A stretch of 64,000 nucleotides of DNA, from the NCBI RefSeq assembly GCF_000006565.2, contig NC_031469.1, positions 1 to 64,000 on the forward strand, given 5' to 3'. The stretch comes from Toxoplasma gondii ME49. Its lineage: Eukaryota > Apicomplexa > Conoidasida > Eucoccidiorida > Sarcocystidae. Positions 35,620-47,418 of this stretch are shown here, one piece after another (the first letter of the stretch is position 1; the number at the start of each line of letters is the position of its first letter). The notes beneath the pieces were generated by a model. That model was not told where the DNA came from. It did no database searches and was given only the letters and a program-made list of their open reading frames with translations. A program made the translations under genes and the position numbers.

Positions 35620-37898
35620 ATGGATGAGGAGAAGAAACAGCGCCTTTTGGACGCGCTGGAGCGCCGCCTCGTGCTCTGCGAAGAGGCTGTAGGCATGGAC
35701 CCTGCGAAGCAGAAAGGTAGGCAGCCTTGCGTTTATCGCACGTTCGCAGCCGATAGGTATACGGACGGCGCTGGACTCCGGACTTCGTCTTTTTCATGTG
35801 GTGTTCAGCACTGGCAGCTGTATCTCCCACCATGTCCTGCCGCTTGCTCTTTGTGTTCCTGCTGCTCGAAAGCTCGCATATGCGAAGAAACAACCACACC
35901 TACCAATCGTTCTCTCTCTCTGCATGTACACAAGTATACGGATGAATGCAGACGTACAGCTTCCGATCACTTAAGAAAGAATTGACGACGCACTTGCGCC
36001 ATGTGGACTTACAGGTGGAGTGCATTTTGTCCGAAGTCAGTTGCATGGCGACATCTTTTAGACACCAGACAAGTTTTTCTGGAAGGTTCTGTGCCGCACG
36101 AGTTTGGGGGAAAGTACCCTCTCAATGAAAAGTCTGCTTTTCGAATTCATGTGCATGCCCTCGCTTCGTTTCAGTTTGTTGGAAGCTTCCTGTTTGCTGG
36201 TCACGTGTTTTGTCCATTCAGCTATGGCGGCGCTTGGAATGAAGAAGTCACAGGTGGCAGACTTCAACTTGTCTTTGGTTATGAACATTTGCCGGCTACA
36301 CCATCAAGCGAATCAGCTGTTCCGTGGGAATCTCTTCGAAGTGGAAGAACGATGTGAGTTGCTAATGTCGCGGCCGTTGCTTCTCTTCGAAAAGACTTTT
36401 TTCGAGGTTCATTCAACTGCCAGCGCAGCTCCAGCTGTCGGGCACTCGCCTGCCGTCCTGTTCATAAAGGAACGGGTGCCGAGCATGTGTCCAGTGCAAA
36501 GTTTAAAAGCAATCCGCTTACTCTTGTGTGTTGTTATGTCAACTAAATAAGTTTCGTCGTTGCTGCTGTTTCGTTGACCCGTTGATCACAGTTGATCAAC
36601 TGTGTTTCTCCGTGACTCTCAGATGAGCAAATGAAAGTGTGGCTCGAGAACGAGCAGTCAGCAGCTTTAAACCTCATGATGACCCTTGAAGCGAAGAGAG
36701 CCTACGTTCTTCAGCACGAAGAGATGCTCAGAGAGACGGCCGCACAGCTGCGGCACCTGCAGGATCTCGAGCAATTCGTGAACCCTCCTCAACTTTCGGG
36801 TACGTTTCACCTGTTCAGTGTGTCCATATCTTCTCCATTTTGTGTCGTTGACACAGACACTGCCCGTTTCTGCCGCTACTTACGGCGTGCGAATTGTGTT
36901 CGAGACTAGACACGTTTCCGCGTTGAAGCAGCCAGTTGTCGCTTCAAGGAAGCACCTGAACCGATAGTTGTGCGACGCAGGAACAGCATTCTGTCAGAAG
37001 GGTGTTCTGTCACAGAGCCGTCTTTTTCCTGTTATTCTTTCGCCTGTGTGTCGGAGAGACTGGAAGCGGGGCCTACGTTTTCGCCCGCTCTCCGGGGGTG
37101 CGCCGTCAGTCCGCAGAGGGTGAACCGTGTGTATTTCTTCCAGCCTTTGCGGTGTTTTTCAGAGCTGGAAAGCTTCAAAGAACGGCTGAAGGCTCTGGAT
37201 GAACAGGGGAATGAGCTGACGGACAGGGCCATTCGCCTTCAGGGCAAAATTATGAACATCGCGCAAGCGTACAACACCACGGTGAGGGGAGAATGAATGA
37301 GAGGCACTGAGTGTTCCCTTAAAGCGCGGTGGTGTCGCTGTCGACAGTGCCAGTAAAGGCGGTATCGTCAACTTCTGCTGCAATACAGATATTTGTCGTA
37401 CTCTGCCCCCGTGGTAATTCCGTCGTTCGCTTCGTTCTCACTGAGGCTGTATACAGAGGAGGAATTCCGAAAGTACCAGATTGTCGTTGACGTTTCTCGT
37501 ATGATGGAGCTCAAATGAAGCCGCACGTGGCGAATTCTGTGGATTTCCCATCTATATTCTATGTGCGCGTATAAACAACGAGAAACAATAGACAGCGATT
37601 GCCGCAGCCTAGTAACGGAGATGTGTCCTGCGCGTCGCGAAGTGAAGCCTCTGCCTATTGTCATCATGACAGTAGCGTCGCAGTGCACTTGTACCTCGGC
37701 GGAAATGTATTCACTTGTGCCTCAGTTTGGAGTGAGGATGGTTTTTCTTGCCTGCTGGTGCCGCATGAGACGGATCCGTAGCGGAATGACCCTTGCTGTC
37801 CGTGCGTGCAGATGAATATGCTTGCCAGCGTTTTTGAAGAGTGGCACGAGCAGCTGACAGAGGAAGAAACGAAGCCTTCGAGTACAGCAGCGCAGTAA
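35620..37898 (+). CDS. Dynactin subunit 3 (p22/p24)-like coiled-coil protein, 4 exons
   Basis: Exons 35620-35716, 36623-36799, 37163-37281 and 37812-37898 join in phase to 159 aa. The start ATGGATGAGGAG opens a strongly helical, charged protein with no membrane span or signal. The C-terminal half, ending AYNTTMNMLASVFEEWHEQL, parallels the C-terminus of animal dynactin p24 (a tyr-asn-lys-thr-thr-met-leu-leu core followed by phe-x-x-trp-x-glu-x-leu). The middle (HLQDLEQFVNPPQLSELE) has the same spacing of helices. p24 is a shoulder component of dynactin, the activator of cytoplasmic dynein. Length is slightly below the usual 180-190 aa. A generic coiled-coil or prefoldin-like protein is the main alternative. 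Confidence 0.6.
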
Positions 37899-38761
37899 AA
37901 CGAGTACGACGTAGGCACACCACTTCCTTCTAAGTCCACCTTTCACTCGACTCTGTGTGTTCTTATGAAACAGCGAATGCCGTTTCGGTTTCGCTGGATT
38001 CTTACACTTCTCCCCGATCTTCTTCCTCGATCGCTAACACCGTTTCTATGTCTTTTTTGCTTCGTGATTGGAACAATCCGGCACCACAACAAGGTCAGAG
38101 CCTCTGAAAGCCGAGAGACGATTCCGTTACGAAACGAGAGTGGTCAAAACGATCCTACGCATGCTTCCACTTACTGTGGGCCTACAGAGAAAACGCAAAA
38201 TGACACTACATTCCCTTATTCTTGTCAATGACACAACCCCTTTAGCAAACTGCACCGAGAAAGAGTTTTTTCCGGACTGCGGCGATGCCTCGTATTTGCT
38301 AAGACTGCTCGAACGCACTCATGGCGTCGACACAAAGAAAGAGGATGTAATGGCTTAAACGATGCGGTGTGCGACTGCATAAAATGACGAATATTTGTGC
38401 AGATCACTCAGCACAGTTAACCAGGGACAATCCAAGGCAGCGCCAAACCGACAACTCCACCCATACGATGTGGAAGAACGCGTCTTGAGTGATCTGCAGA
38501 ATCCATGAAGTCGTTCCCGCGCAACCTCGCTCGCCGTGAATCACAGTTTGTTACACACGAGACTTTGGTGGGACAGGCCAATGATATGCATTGATTCGAC
38601 GGTAAACACAACTCGACAGTTGCGGAGTGCCTCTCTACAGTGGAGAAAGACAGCTTCTAACTATAACGTTTTTTAAACAGCTCAGGAGTTTGCCCTCAGC
38701 CGAAAAGGAAGATCATCCTCCTTTGGGAAAGACTGCACATGCGTGCCATCTACGATGCACG
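37899..38761. other. Convergent 3' intergenic region
   Basis: This region lies between the dynactin-like gene (plus) and the 400-aa protein gene (minus). It should hold both 3' untranslated regions; nothing else was recognised. Confidence 0.5.
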
Positions 38762-41309
38762 TCAGAAGACCTTTTCTGGATTCAAAATGCCCTCAGACAA
38801 TCCTACAGCCATTTGCGCGCGGATGTGAGATAGAAAATTCTTTGCGCGAGAGAGCTTCTTCTTAAGGAGAGGATCACTTAAAAATCCTAGTTTCACCCAT
38901 TTGTTGGACCAATCCAACACCGGCTTCCCGTCAGGTCCTATCAAGTGAGGCTTGTCAACAACGGCCTCGATGCCCGGCACAATATTACTGAAAAAATCGA
39001 TTCCTCGTGCGATAAACTTGACGGCCTCGACCTTGTCAGCGAGATACGCTGTCACCATGCTGTTGGTGACCTCGTGAACCAGTGAGCATGGCGTGCGGTA
39101 TTCGCTCCAAGTAACAAGGAAGTTCCTGCACGAAACAAAGGAACGACAAATTACTGTTGGGAGCAGTCTTATATGAGATCCAGTTCTGAACAAAAGAAAG
39201 GAGGGCCTTCTCGAGACCTGTATCTCTCATGTGAGTGTGCAGCAGCAGGGCACCCCATAACCAAAAAACGGTTATACTTTGGCGCGCGAAAGTTTATCCC
39301 CTGCCACAAAAACCCTTTGTTTCTCTACGCCGACGAGAACAAAGATCACATGCCAACTAGAAGATGACATAAAACGAGTGACCACATTCACTCAGCGTCA
39401 TGTGAGACGGCTGGTTTACTAAGTGTTACTGAACTTTCTTCGGGACATAAATGCGGCCCCCCCCCCGCGGTCACCAGCTTCAAACACGCAACTGTGAAGA
39501 CAAGGCCTGATCGTTGGAAGCCTCCTTAGAGGACTGTGGTCCTGTGTGGGACGCCAACGAGTCTTTCCGCTCAGTTCATGCTTTCCCGGTGGAACATGAA
39601 CAACTGACCAACTGATTCAAACTGCTGGAGCTCGCACTGTTATCAAACGAGTGCACACACTTCCCCGCTGTCGGACGCACTAGAAAGTAAGGGTTGTAAG
39701 GATTATAGTGTGAAATTGAATCACGCTGCCTAAAAATCTGTACTTACCCTTTTATTATGCAGTCTCCTCCATAGCTCCAGAAGTCTGCGAGTTTCAAGTT
39801 GAACGTAACCGGAGTGCTTCCAATATCGTTAAACTTGATGTGGAAGTACGCACGTGTCTGTTCTTTTTGTTCGCTGCTGTACCCAAGAAAGTTGAAAACA
39901 TCACTCACGTCCGGTGGTTCATTTGGCCGGTCTTCTGGCAACACCATGTTAAAAGTGGAAGACGGATTCAGAAGCAGAGTGACTTCTTTGGGCGCAGCAC
40001 CAGGAAACGACGCGAAACTCCCTTCAAGATGATCGAATACGCCAAAACTGTCGGCCGGAGGCGGAAGTTCATACGTGAATATTGCTGAAAACCAAGGAGT
40101 CGCCAATGGGTTCGCGTCGCCATCGGTAAAATCGAAGTACGTCACCGTTGCGATGATCCGTGGGGAAGGGAATTCCTTCTGCCAGAGCGCCAACCGCGTC
40201 CACACACGCCACCAACCGTATTTTGACCTGTAGAAGACAAGAGTGCTGATATCGTGCAGAGCTGGTGACTCCATAGTCTCTGCATCTTAGCCCGTCAACA
40301 AAAAAATGGCGTGCGACGATACGCATAAGAAACGTGACGATTGAGGAAGCCATATCCACAAAAAAGGAACCACAAAAATCACCAGCCGCGCTTGATTGGA
40401 AAACTTGTATAGTGACCCACTTCGAGAGTTTGTTCTCTGGATTGAACGTGAAGCGTATTTCAACATTCCCCAGCCTTAGCGATCCTCATCTTGAAGTTCG
40501 GAAAAACATTGGCTCTACCCGTAAACGCAAACACTCGACTCCTTGTCAAGCACAGCAGAGTAATACCGAGGTGCAGATTCCATGCGATACACTATCACAC
40601 GGCCGCGTATGGATACCATCCCATTACCCCGGCGAAGAAAGTAAAAAAGCTTGAGTTTAACCCGTTATCAGCACACCAAGCGACGGCTCTTGTATATCCG
40701 ACCGAAAAGTCGAGAATACTGCTGAGGCTCTAGTAGTGAACACCTCCCCGAGTTGAATGATCATGAAAAAAAAGATAATGACGGTTCGTAGAAACTCTGA
40801 CGTTACAGCACCCAACAGCTGAGTTGCTCCTAATGATTCGCTGGAAGCTAAGAGCGCTTAGTAACACCCCTCAATAAGTCCATGAAACAGATTCTTCAGT
40901 GAACTAGTCTCCGCGCCAAAGACTATCGGCATCACCGTGCTTCTACTTACTTCTCCTTCAAAAGTGCCTTTTGCCAGGCACCCCTCTGATCGTTGTGCGA
41001 TTGGACACGGTCTGCCAGCCACTGGCATAGTCGTGAGCTTGGCCCTGTTACCACCATGTTCTGGACGCCCCTGGCATCCACTGTGGGCATGGCATCAACA
41101 ACTAGATTGTTGGGAAGACCCACAAGGCACGCGCGTTCCACTGTTGTCCATGAGTTGATGGGAACATTCATTCGGAAACGCCCGTCTACTCCTGTACGCT
41201 GCTGTCCGACCAACGCTGCTACTGGCAAAAGCAAGGAAGTGACGAACCCCACGACACAGCCGGCAACCCGCAACCAGCCACACTCTCGACATCGGCAACT
41301 ATATCTCAT
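38762..41309 (-). CDS. Unrecognised 400-aa protein with N-terminal signal or anchor, 3 exons
   Basis: Exons 40951-41309, 39748-40227 and 38762-39125 join in phase 2 through GTAAGT donors to 400 aa. The start MRYSCRCRECGWLRVAG is followed by a hydrophobic run to about residue 34 (VVGFVTSLLLPVAALVG), so the protein enters the secretory pathway or is anchored there. The rest is soluble and rich in aromatic residues and Pro: YGWWRVWTRLALW, IIATVTYFDFTDGD, FTYELPPPADSF and FWSYGGDC. Residues about 280-400 are helical and end in LSEGILNPEKVF. No catalytic signature, repeat or GPI signal was found. A secreted or endomembrane protein with a beta-rich central domain is the cautious reading. An in-frame ATG further upstream at 41471 exists but would place the hydrophobic run internally. 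Confidence 0.6.
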
Positions 41310-43131
41310 TTTAAAGTAGTTGCATATATTTACAAGTACGCGAGATGTTTTATGAAGAGACGAAGGGAACGGCAGGGAGCCGGGGCTGCTTCTGTGCCGT
41401 CGTGCTTGAATGCTGGACTGATGCTCGTGGGGTCTCATCCGTTGCACATGAAAAATGAAAAATTTCGGCATTCAGATATTGCTGTGATGAATATAAAAAC
41501 CAAAAAGGCATCGAAGTGGCTTTTAGTAGTGTGGCGTCTCTAAACAAATGGCGTGGTCCTGTTGTGTAAGGGGTCATGCTGACTACATTACTAATCGAAC
41601 GTTGCGCAGTATTAGTGGGACCTCCTCATGCTGTCATTAGGCGTTTTGCCTTCGAAAGAATCGTTAGATTCTTTGACCTCCAGTTTGCATTAACAGAATG
41701 AAGTGCACCGGACTGTGTGGAAACTCCTACCAATATCGTTATGGCATCACCTTCTAAAACAGGCTTCAGTGACCTCCTGGGTCGAGTAGGCCACTGTACG
41801 GTCCCCTCTTCACGTATCACAGCTAGACAGGAACCTCGTCGCTAGAGCGTTTACCGTAACCCCTACTACGTGAAACTCAGATGTGAGTTTCGTGTCGAAC
41901 AACAGAGTCTGTGGAAACGAGCTCTCTGTGTCACCGTGCTTGGTGGTTAACCAGTGATTTACATTATAATGCAGCATGTGCTGGCAATACGCCCCCAGCA
42001 GTTGCTGCAGCAGTGACAATGGCTGTCCACAGGCTCGACGTCGCCGCTCGGCAAACTGCCTCGCGCTACATTGAAAAACGCCGACAGGACTTTCGTAGAG
42101 AGCTTCAGTGGCTGACTCGGGAATAGCGAAGCTGAAGGGGAACTGCAGGACGAGACATCGCCATTTTAGGGTTCGCCTTCATAAAAAAGACTCCTCTGAC
42201 CTCATGTGTTCTGTGATTGCGCCCTCTGTTTCGAGTTTGTAGCACGCGATATTTCTGCGGCTCGCCATTGCTTCCGTTGACACGTCCCTTGCTACACGAA
42301 AATTGGGACGATGTTCCCGGAAAACAAGATATTTAAAGCAGCCGTTGTTTACTGCTGGTATACTGTTAGCTTAGGCAGCAGTGGAACCAGCTGTTCGCGC
42401 GCAGCAGGCTTTTGTGATACTTTCGCCGGACACCCTTTCCTCCTCTTTAAACGCCACGGTCGATCTGAGACGCCACAGAAGAAGGCATGGTCCATTCATT
42501 AAGCTCATTCTCACGGGACTTTGCACTCCACGCGATTTTTCCTCTTTTCCCACGACTGTTCGGGGCTGCGTCATTTCTCGTTTTGGAAACTTGCTTTATT
42601 ACAGACTCCATGCCGTCGCGTGCTTCTTCTCAGGGCCACACCCGAGATCGACTCGCGACCACGGTTCAGAGAGCGGAGCGTCAACGTCGAAACTGTTGCT
42701 GAAGCCTTCTTCCGCGAGCAGAGAGGGTGGCTTGCGGCGACTGGCTCGCAGGCTGCCTGGCGTGGACGGGTCAACCGTGGGGTGACACTTTCGTAACTTT
42801 TCTTATGCATCCTCTTTGAAGGATTCCTTGACCCACCACAGCGTATCGTGGTTTTTCAGATCGATTTGCGGATCAACACTGACGCTGTCGCGCGGCTTTT
42901 CCTACGCCGGGCACTCCTTTCTACCGCTCTAGCTTGCTCGCGGTCTTGCAGCTCGTCTTGCGCAAGACGTGTCCTGTGGCCGCGGCACCGCGCTCTGTGC
43001 TCTTGTACGTCGATTTCTTTGTTCCATCGAAGGGTACGCCACTCCTCACCATTTTTTGTCGGAATCACCTCAAGACTCCGTGATTTCCTTCGCGTTTCTT
43101 CAATTTGTTCCGTTTCTTTCGCAAAATACCC
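41310..43131. promoter_or_regulatory. Divergent intergenic region
   Basis: This contains the promoters and leaders of the 400-aa protein (minus) and the RRLS-repeat protein (plus). The last 300 bases before 43132 are pyrimidine-rich on the plus strand. Short overlapping frames between 42300 and 43300 are not supported as coding. Confidence 0.45.
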
Positions 43132-45252
43132 ATGGCGCTCAACATCACGGCTCCGCCGTCGCCGCTGGCCAGCGACACTGTGACCTCGCCTGCGGCCGGG
43201 AAACCCAGGGAAGATTCCCTTCCAGCTTCTCCGGTTGCGGCGGTTTCTCGCGGCTCTTCCTTTCCCGCTTCCCCGTCTTCAGCAGCTGGACGCACCGAGA
43301 CTGCTCCTAAGGCCGAAGACAGTCCAAAGGCAGGCAGCCGGCGCCCGTCCTTCTTGAGTCTGAAAAAAAAGCGCACCGAACAGGGCAACGAGGCGGACAA
43401 CGCCGAGGAGCCCCGACAGAGTCGCCGCAACAGCTTCGCAAACAAAGCCAAGGCGCTGCTGGGAAAGGCCACGAAGGGCGACTCCAAGTCCGTCAACGAC
43501 GACGAGGTCGACAGCACGTCGGCGGCTGCTGAGGCAAGCGAGAAGACCGAGGAACTCGCTACGAGTCCGAAGGCAGAGTCGCGCACAGATAAGTGGAGAC
43601 GCCGTCTGTCTCTGTCGCGCGATCGCTCTGTCGAGCGCGGTCTCACTGCCAACGAGGAAGGAACTGCCGGCGTCAAGGGCCTAGGGTCGGAGCCTGCGTC
43701 CCCGCAGAACGACACGCCTGAGTCTCGTTTGGGCCGTCTGAAGAGAAGACTCTCGCTGTCGAAGGACGGTGACCGGAGCCGGCGCCAGTCACACGTCGCA
43801 GAGGCCGAAAAGGGAAAGGCGAACGAAGGCGAACAGTCCGAGAAGCAGGATGAGGCGGCTAACTCGCAAGAAACGCCTGCGGATGTTTCAGCGGTGAAAG
43901 AAGAAGCAGAGAACGAACCCGCGCCGACGATGCAAGTGTCTGAAGCCAAGAGCCAGACAGTTTCACCTACGAACGAGAAGTCGGAATCCCGCAGAGACAA
44001 GTGGAGACGCCGTCTCTCGCTCTCGCGCGACTGCTCCGTGGAAAGAAGCGAGAAGGGAGAGAACATGCCCAAGAGCCCCGCAGCCGATGAAGAAAGCAGT
44101 ACCAAACGCTTTCTGCGTCGTCTGTCCATCTCATCCCGCGATGAGAAACGCAACTCCGACTCGGAGCGCGAGGGCGAACCCAAGGAAGGCCGCTTGTCCC
44201 GACTGAGACGCAGACTGTCGATATCCAAGAAGGAGAAGGAGTCGGATGAGCAAGCGGAAGAAGGCGCATCCTCCGAGGTGGAGAAGGAGGGCCGCGGTCG
44301 TCGCTTGCTGAGACGCCTGTCTGTCAGCTCGCGAAAGTCTGCTAACGAAGAAGATGGAGAAGGTGCCCAGGAGAGCACTGCCGCGAAGCTGAAGCGTCGT
44401 CTCTCCCTGTCTTCGCGCGCCTCCCGAGCTAGCCGCGAGGGCAGCGTTTGCTCCAACGACGGAGAAGACAAGAAGGAGAGCTCTTCCTTGCGACGGCGAC
44501 TTTCGCTCCGCTCGCGCTCCCGCGAACCCCCTCTCCCGTGCCCGGCGGGCCAGCAGACCCGCAAGTCTTTGCAGGAGAAAGTGAAGAGCCTGGTGAAGCG
44601 CCGGGACATCCGCGCGGAAGACATGGAGCGCGTCGAACAGCTCCATAACCCCGACTATAAGCCGGGTGCCCACAAAATCGACTTTGCGTCCAGCGACGAG
44701 GAATCTGAGAGGGAGGACGACTGCCTCGACAAGAATCCTAGCCCAGGGCTCGCGGCAAACCTCACCGAAGGCTTCGCGGTCTCGTCGGAGTCGTCCCCTA
44801 TCGCTTCTGTTCACCCGGAAACTGAGACCCCGCACCTGTTTCCTGTGGATGAACAAGTCACAGCGAGCCCGATGCGTCTAGAAACTCCCAAAGACTTTGA
44901 AGAGTGGTTGCACACCACCGCGGAGGAGGACGCCGGCGTCCACCTCACACCCGGCGACATTGAGGAGACTGCCCTGACCGTGCGTTCGCCTCGCACGGAG
45001 AAGAAGCAAGAAAATGACAACGGCGTGTTCGGCTTGTTCTGCTGTGGAGTGGGCTCGCGGGAAACTGAAGAAGAGCGCAGAAGATGGAAGGAGGCCCTCC
45101 GCTACTCCTGCTCCAAGATGCGTCCGCAAGAAAAAGTCTTCATGCAGCAGCCTCTTGTGTGCCGGGAGCTTGGCTTCGATGACATCGAATTTAGCCACAA
45201 GCTCTGCTATGCGCCCACAGAGTACTCCCTTGAAATTGAGAAAGCATTCTAG
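43132..45252 (+). CDS. Single-exon 706-aa protein with repeated RRLS phosphosite motifs
   Basis: Not recognised as a known family. The start is the ATG in ACCCATGGC. The protein has no signal peptide or span. Eight copies of an (R/K)RRLS(L/I/V)-type core lie between residues about 150 and 460, for example DKWRRRLSLSRD twice, LKRRLSLSKD, FLRRLSISSRD, LRRRLSISKK, LLRRLSVSSRK, LKRRLSLSSR and LRRRLSLRSR. RRPSFLSL and RRNSF precede them. R-x-x-S with flanking basic residues is a classic PKA/CDPK-type site and can serve 14-3-3 binding. The linkers are Glu/Ser/Ala-rich and disordered. From about residue 470 the sequence becomes more regular, with DYKPGAHKIDFASSDEESE. The last 73 residues, GLFCCGVG to EIEKAF, hold a Cys pair at 637-638 that could be palmitoylated and a compact, less repetitive end. 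A cortical or signalling scaffold is one guess. Confidence 0.85.
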   Translation: MALNITAPPSPLASDTVTSPAAGKPREDSLPASPVAAVSRGSSFPASPSSAAGRTETAPKAEDSPKAGSRRPSFLSLKKKRTEQGNEADNAEEPRQSRRNSFANKAKALLGKATKGDSKSVNDDEVDSTSAAAEASEKTEELATSPKAESRTDKWRRRLSLSRDRSVERGLTANEEGTAGVKGLGSEPASPQNDTPESRLGRLKRRLSLSKDGDRSRRQSHVAEAEKGKANEGEQSEKQDEAANSQETPADVSAVKEEAENEPAPTMQVSEAKSQTVSPTNEKSESRRDKWRRRLSLSRDCSVERSEKGENMPKSPAADEESSTKRFLRRLSISSRDEKRNSDSEREGEPKEGRLSRLRRRLSISKKEKESDEQAEEGASSEVEKEGRGRRLLRRLSVSSRKSANEEDGEGAQESTAAKLKRRLSLSSRASRASREGSVCSNDGEDKKESSSLRRRLSLRSRSREPPLPCPAGQQTRKSLQEKVKSLVKRRDIRAEDMERVEQLHNPDYKPGAHKIDFASSDEESEREDDCLDKNPSPGLAANLTEGFAVSSESSPIASVHPETETPHLFPVDEQVTASPMRLETPKDFEEWLHTTAEEDAGVHLTPGDIEETALTVRSPRTEKKQENDNGVFGLFCCGVGSRETEEERRRWKEALRYSCSKMRPQEKVFMQQPLVCRELGFDDIEFSHKLCYAPTEYSLEIEKAF

Positions 45253-47418
45253 AGGGCCGGCCTCGCGATCCGGGACTCACGCATGAGGAAGCGTGGGACG
45301 TTCTAAATACTTTTAAATGTCCAGCAGAATCGCGGATGTGACAATGTTGTAGACGCTGTGAATCATTCACACGTGGTTTCGTTTTCTTCCGACTCCGGAA
45401 ACATTTTTAGCGACAAACACGGGAGGGCAAACGGGTAGATCTGATGCTTCCATGGTGTATCTGAGCAGTGGCCGCCTGTGCTGTACACCTCAGGTACCGC
45501 TTTCTGCCATCCTGTGTGAAGCAACTCTATAATCCATTCGTCGCGCTAGCATTTGCTGCTTATGTTTTCTGTCTTGCAGAAAGTCGTTTGAGATTCCCCA
45601 GGGAAGGGAGGACTGTGAAGCACATATCTGGACCTGATGGTACACGAGTGAACCCACTTTGTCTTACGTGTCGTGATGTATCGTGACGGGTAATGCGATT
45701 TACCCGCGGGACGTGTTTCTTTCAAGTCGGCGTATATTCAGATCATCGTGGATAAGAAGTGGCGGGACTGCTTTGAGATTCCCTGCGTGAAACGGGTGTA
45801 TGAGTGCGTCAGTGCCTTAGGAAACGTTCAACTCCTGTTCGGTTTTTCCAACAAACAGTTGTGCCTCCGTTCTCTCCGGAGACGTACCAAAAGGCTAGAT
45901 GCTCTGGATAGTGTTACCCGAAGTGATTCACCGTTGAAAACCTTACAAAAATGTACCGCTGGATGCGCACTTCAACTTTTACGTCAGGACGGCCTAATCA
46001 GAGCCCGAGACAGCAACGAATCCGGCACTATTTCCACGAACCTGACATTCCTCTCCAGCAACTGCCTCTGCAGTTTTTTCGCTGGATACACTTTGTAGCG
46101 ATGCATGTGACGCCAGCAAGCCGATTTAGATTATATAAGTGGGTGAAACGTGCAGGTAAACGAGGCAGTGGCCTGACAGGCGAGAAACGCTGAAAGAGAT
46201 TAAATCCTGAACGGGATAGAATGCCTCCACACGGAAAAAGCTCCACTTAAACAGCAGATGTGTTCAGAGAGTTCCTTTGTGGTCCAAAGACATGATGATG
46301 CAGATTCTGAGCCTCCCAGATCAACTGTGAGTTCGCCTGTTCATCGCCGCCAAATGAACGGCAAAACGTCTCTAAGCAAAATTTAGATTTATTTCGTCTT
46401 CCGTAAGCGCAACCAACAGATCTTAGCGATTTCCGTAGAAACCGCGGCAAAAGGCACCTCGGTATTCCATATAGAGCGTCGACTTCTTTTTCCAAGGTCT
46501 GCAGGTGGAAAGTTTGTTTCTTCTGCGTGGACAAATTGAGGGCTGGACTCAGCTTTTTGATTCTGTGTCTCCGATGCCACATCGACGAGAAAGTGTTGCC
46601 TGTATGCTCGTTGTGGTGTCTCTATTGTGCTTCTCAAGGCCATAATGTACAGTGCATCATGTTTAGCCGCTTCCAGTGTACATTTCAAAAGTGCAGTATT
46701 AACTAAGTTCCCTGTATTCTGAGTATCGGGTTTAATTTGTAGTGGCGTCCCCTGCCGCATTTTTTTCAGTTCGTTGCACGAGCCACACTCACTAAAAGAC
46801 ATAAGGTTACTTTTCTCTCCAAATTCTAAACAAAAGATGCCTACCACTCTGCTTCCGATACGTGTGCCGTCAGAAGTGACTCGTGCCTGATCCTGTGGCA
46901 TTTCTCGGCACAATAAGCGGCCTTTCACATCTCTGTTCCTCGTTCGATTGAAAATGTTCTTGAAACCTTTGTCCGTTTCCGGTTACGACCCCAGATGAGT
47001 TTTTCTGTCCCTCAGACGTCTCATCCTCTATTCGTCTTCCTCTTCTGTGTCTATCCCTCATCGGTCACGCATCCTTGCCCTCTGAAGAACTTCCGGTGTC
47101 TGTTAATCTACGTGTTTGCCTCGTCCTCACATTCCGCTTCCCCCCTGCACCTCACACACTTTTTGCCGTCTTTTAGTCCTTCTTACCTCATGGCTTTCTT
47201 GCTGTCCATTAATCATCTGCCTCTCTTACCACCTTCGCGCATTCTCGCTCTTTCCCCGTCCTGTTGCTCCCTTCAGCGCCCTTCTCTTTGCAGAGCATCC
47301 TTCGTCTTGGACTCTCCACGCTGTTCTGGTGTCGTCTGTTTCCCTGCTCCCTTCTGATACTTGGGCATTCCTCGTTCGCAGTATTCTCTCCGCCTCTATG
47401 CAGCCACAGGTACGCTGT
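45253..47418. other. Convergent 3' intergenic region with one candidate frame
   Basis: The RRLS gene (plus) and the HEAT gene (minus) converge here. A minus-strand frame at 46389-46928 (179 codons, starting MKGRLLCREMPQDQ) has balanced composition and could be a small gene or an exon, but it lacks splice partners, a domain or a clear context. The stretch 46990-47420 is pyrimidine-rich on the plus strand. Confidence 0.35.

Noticed and set aside
43065..44624. 519-codon open frame antisense to the RRLS-repeat gene
   Set aside because: It is a by-product of the biased codon use of the plus-strand gene; it consists of Ser/Arg/Leu runs complementary to the repeats and starts and ends without any independent signal.
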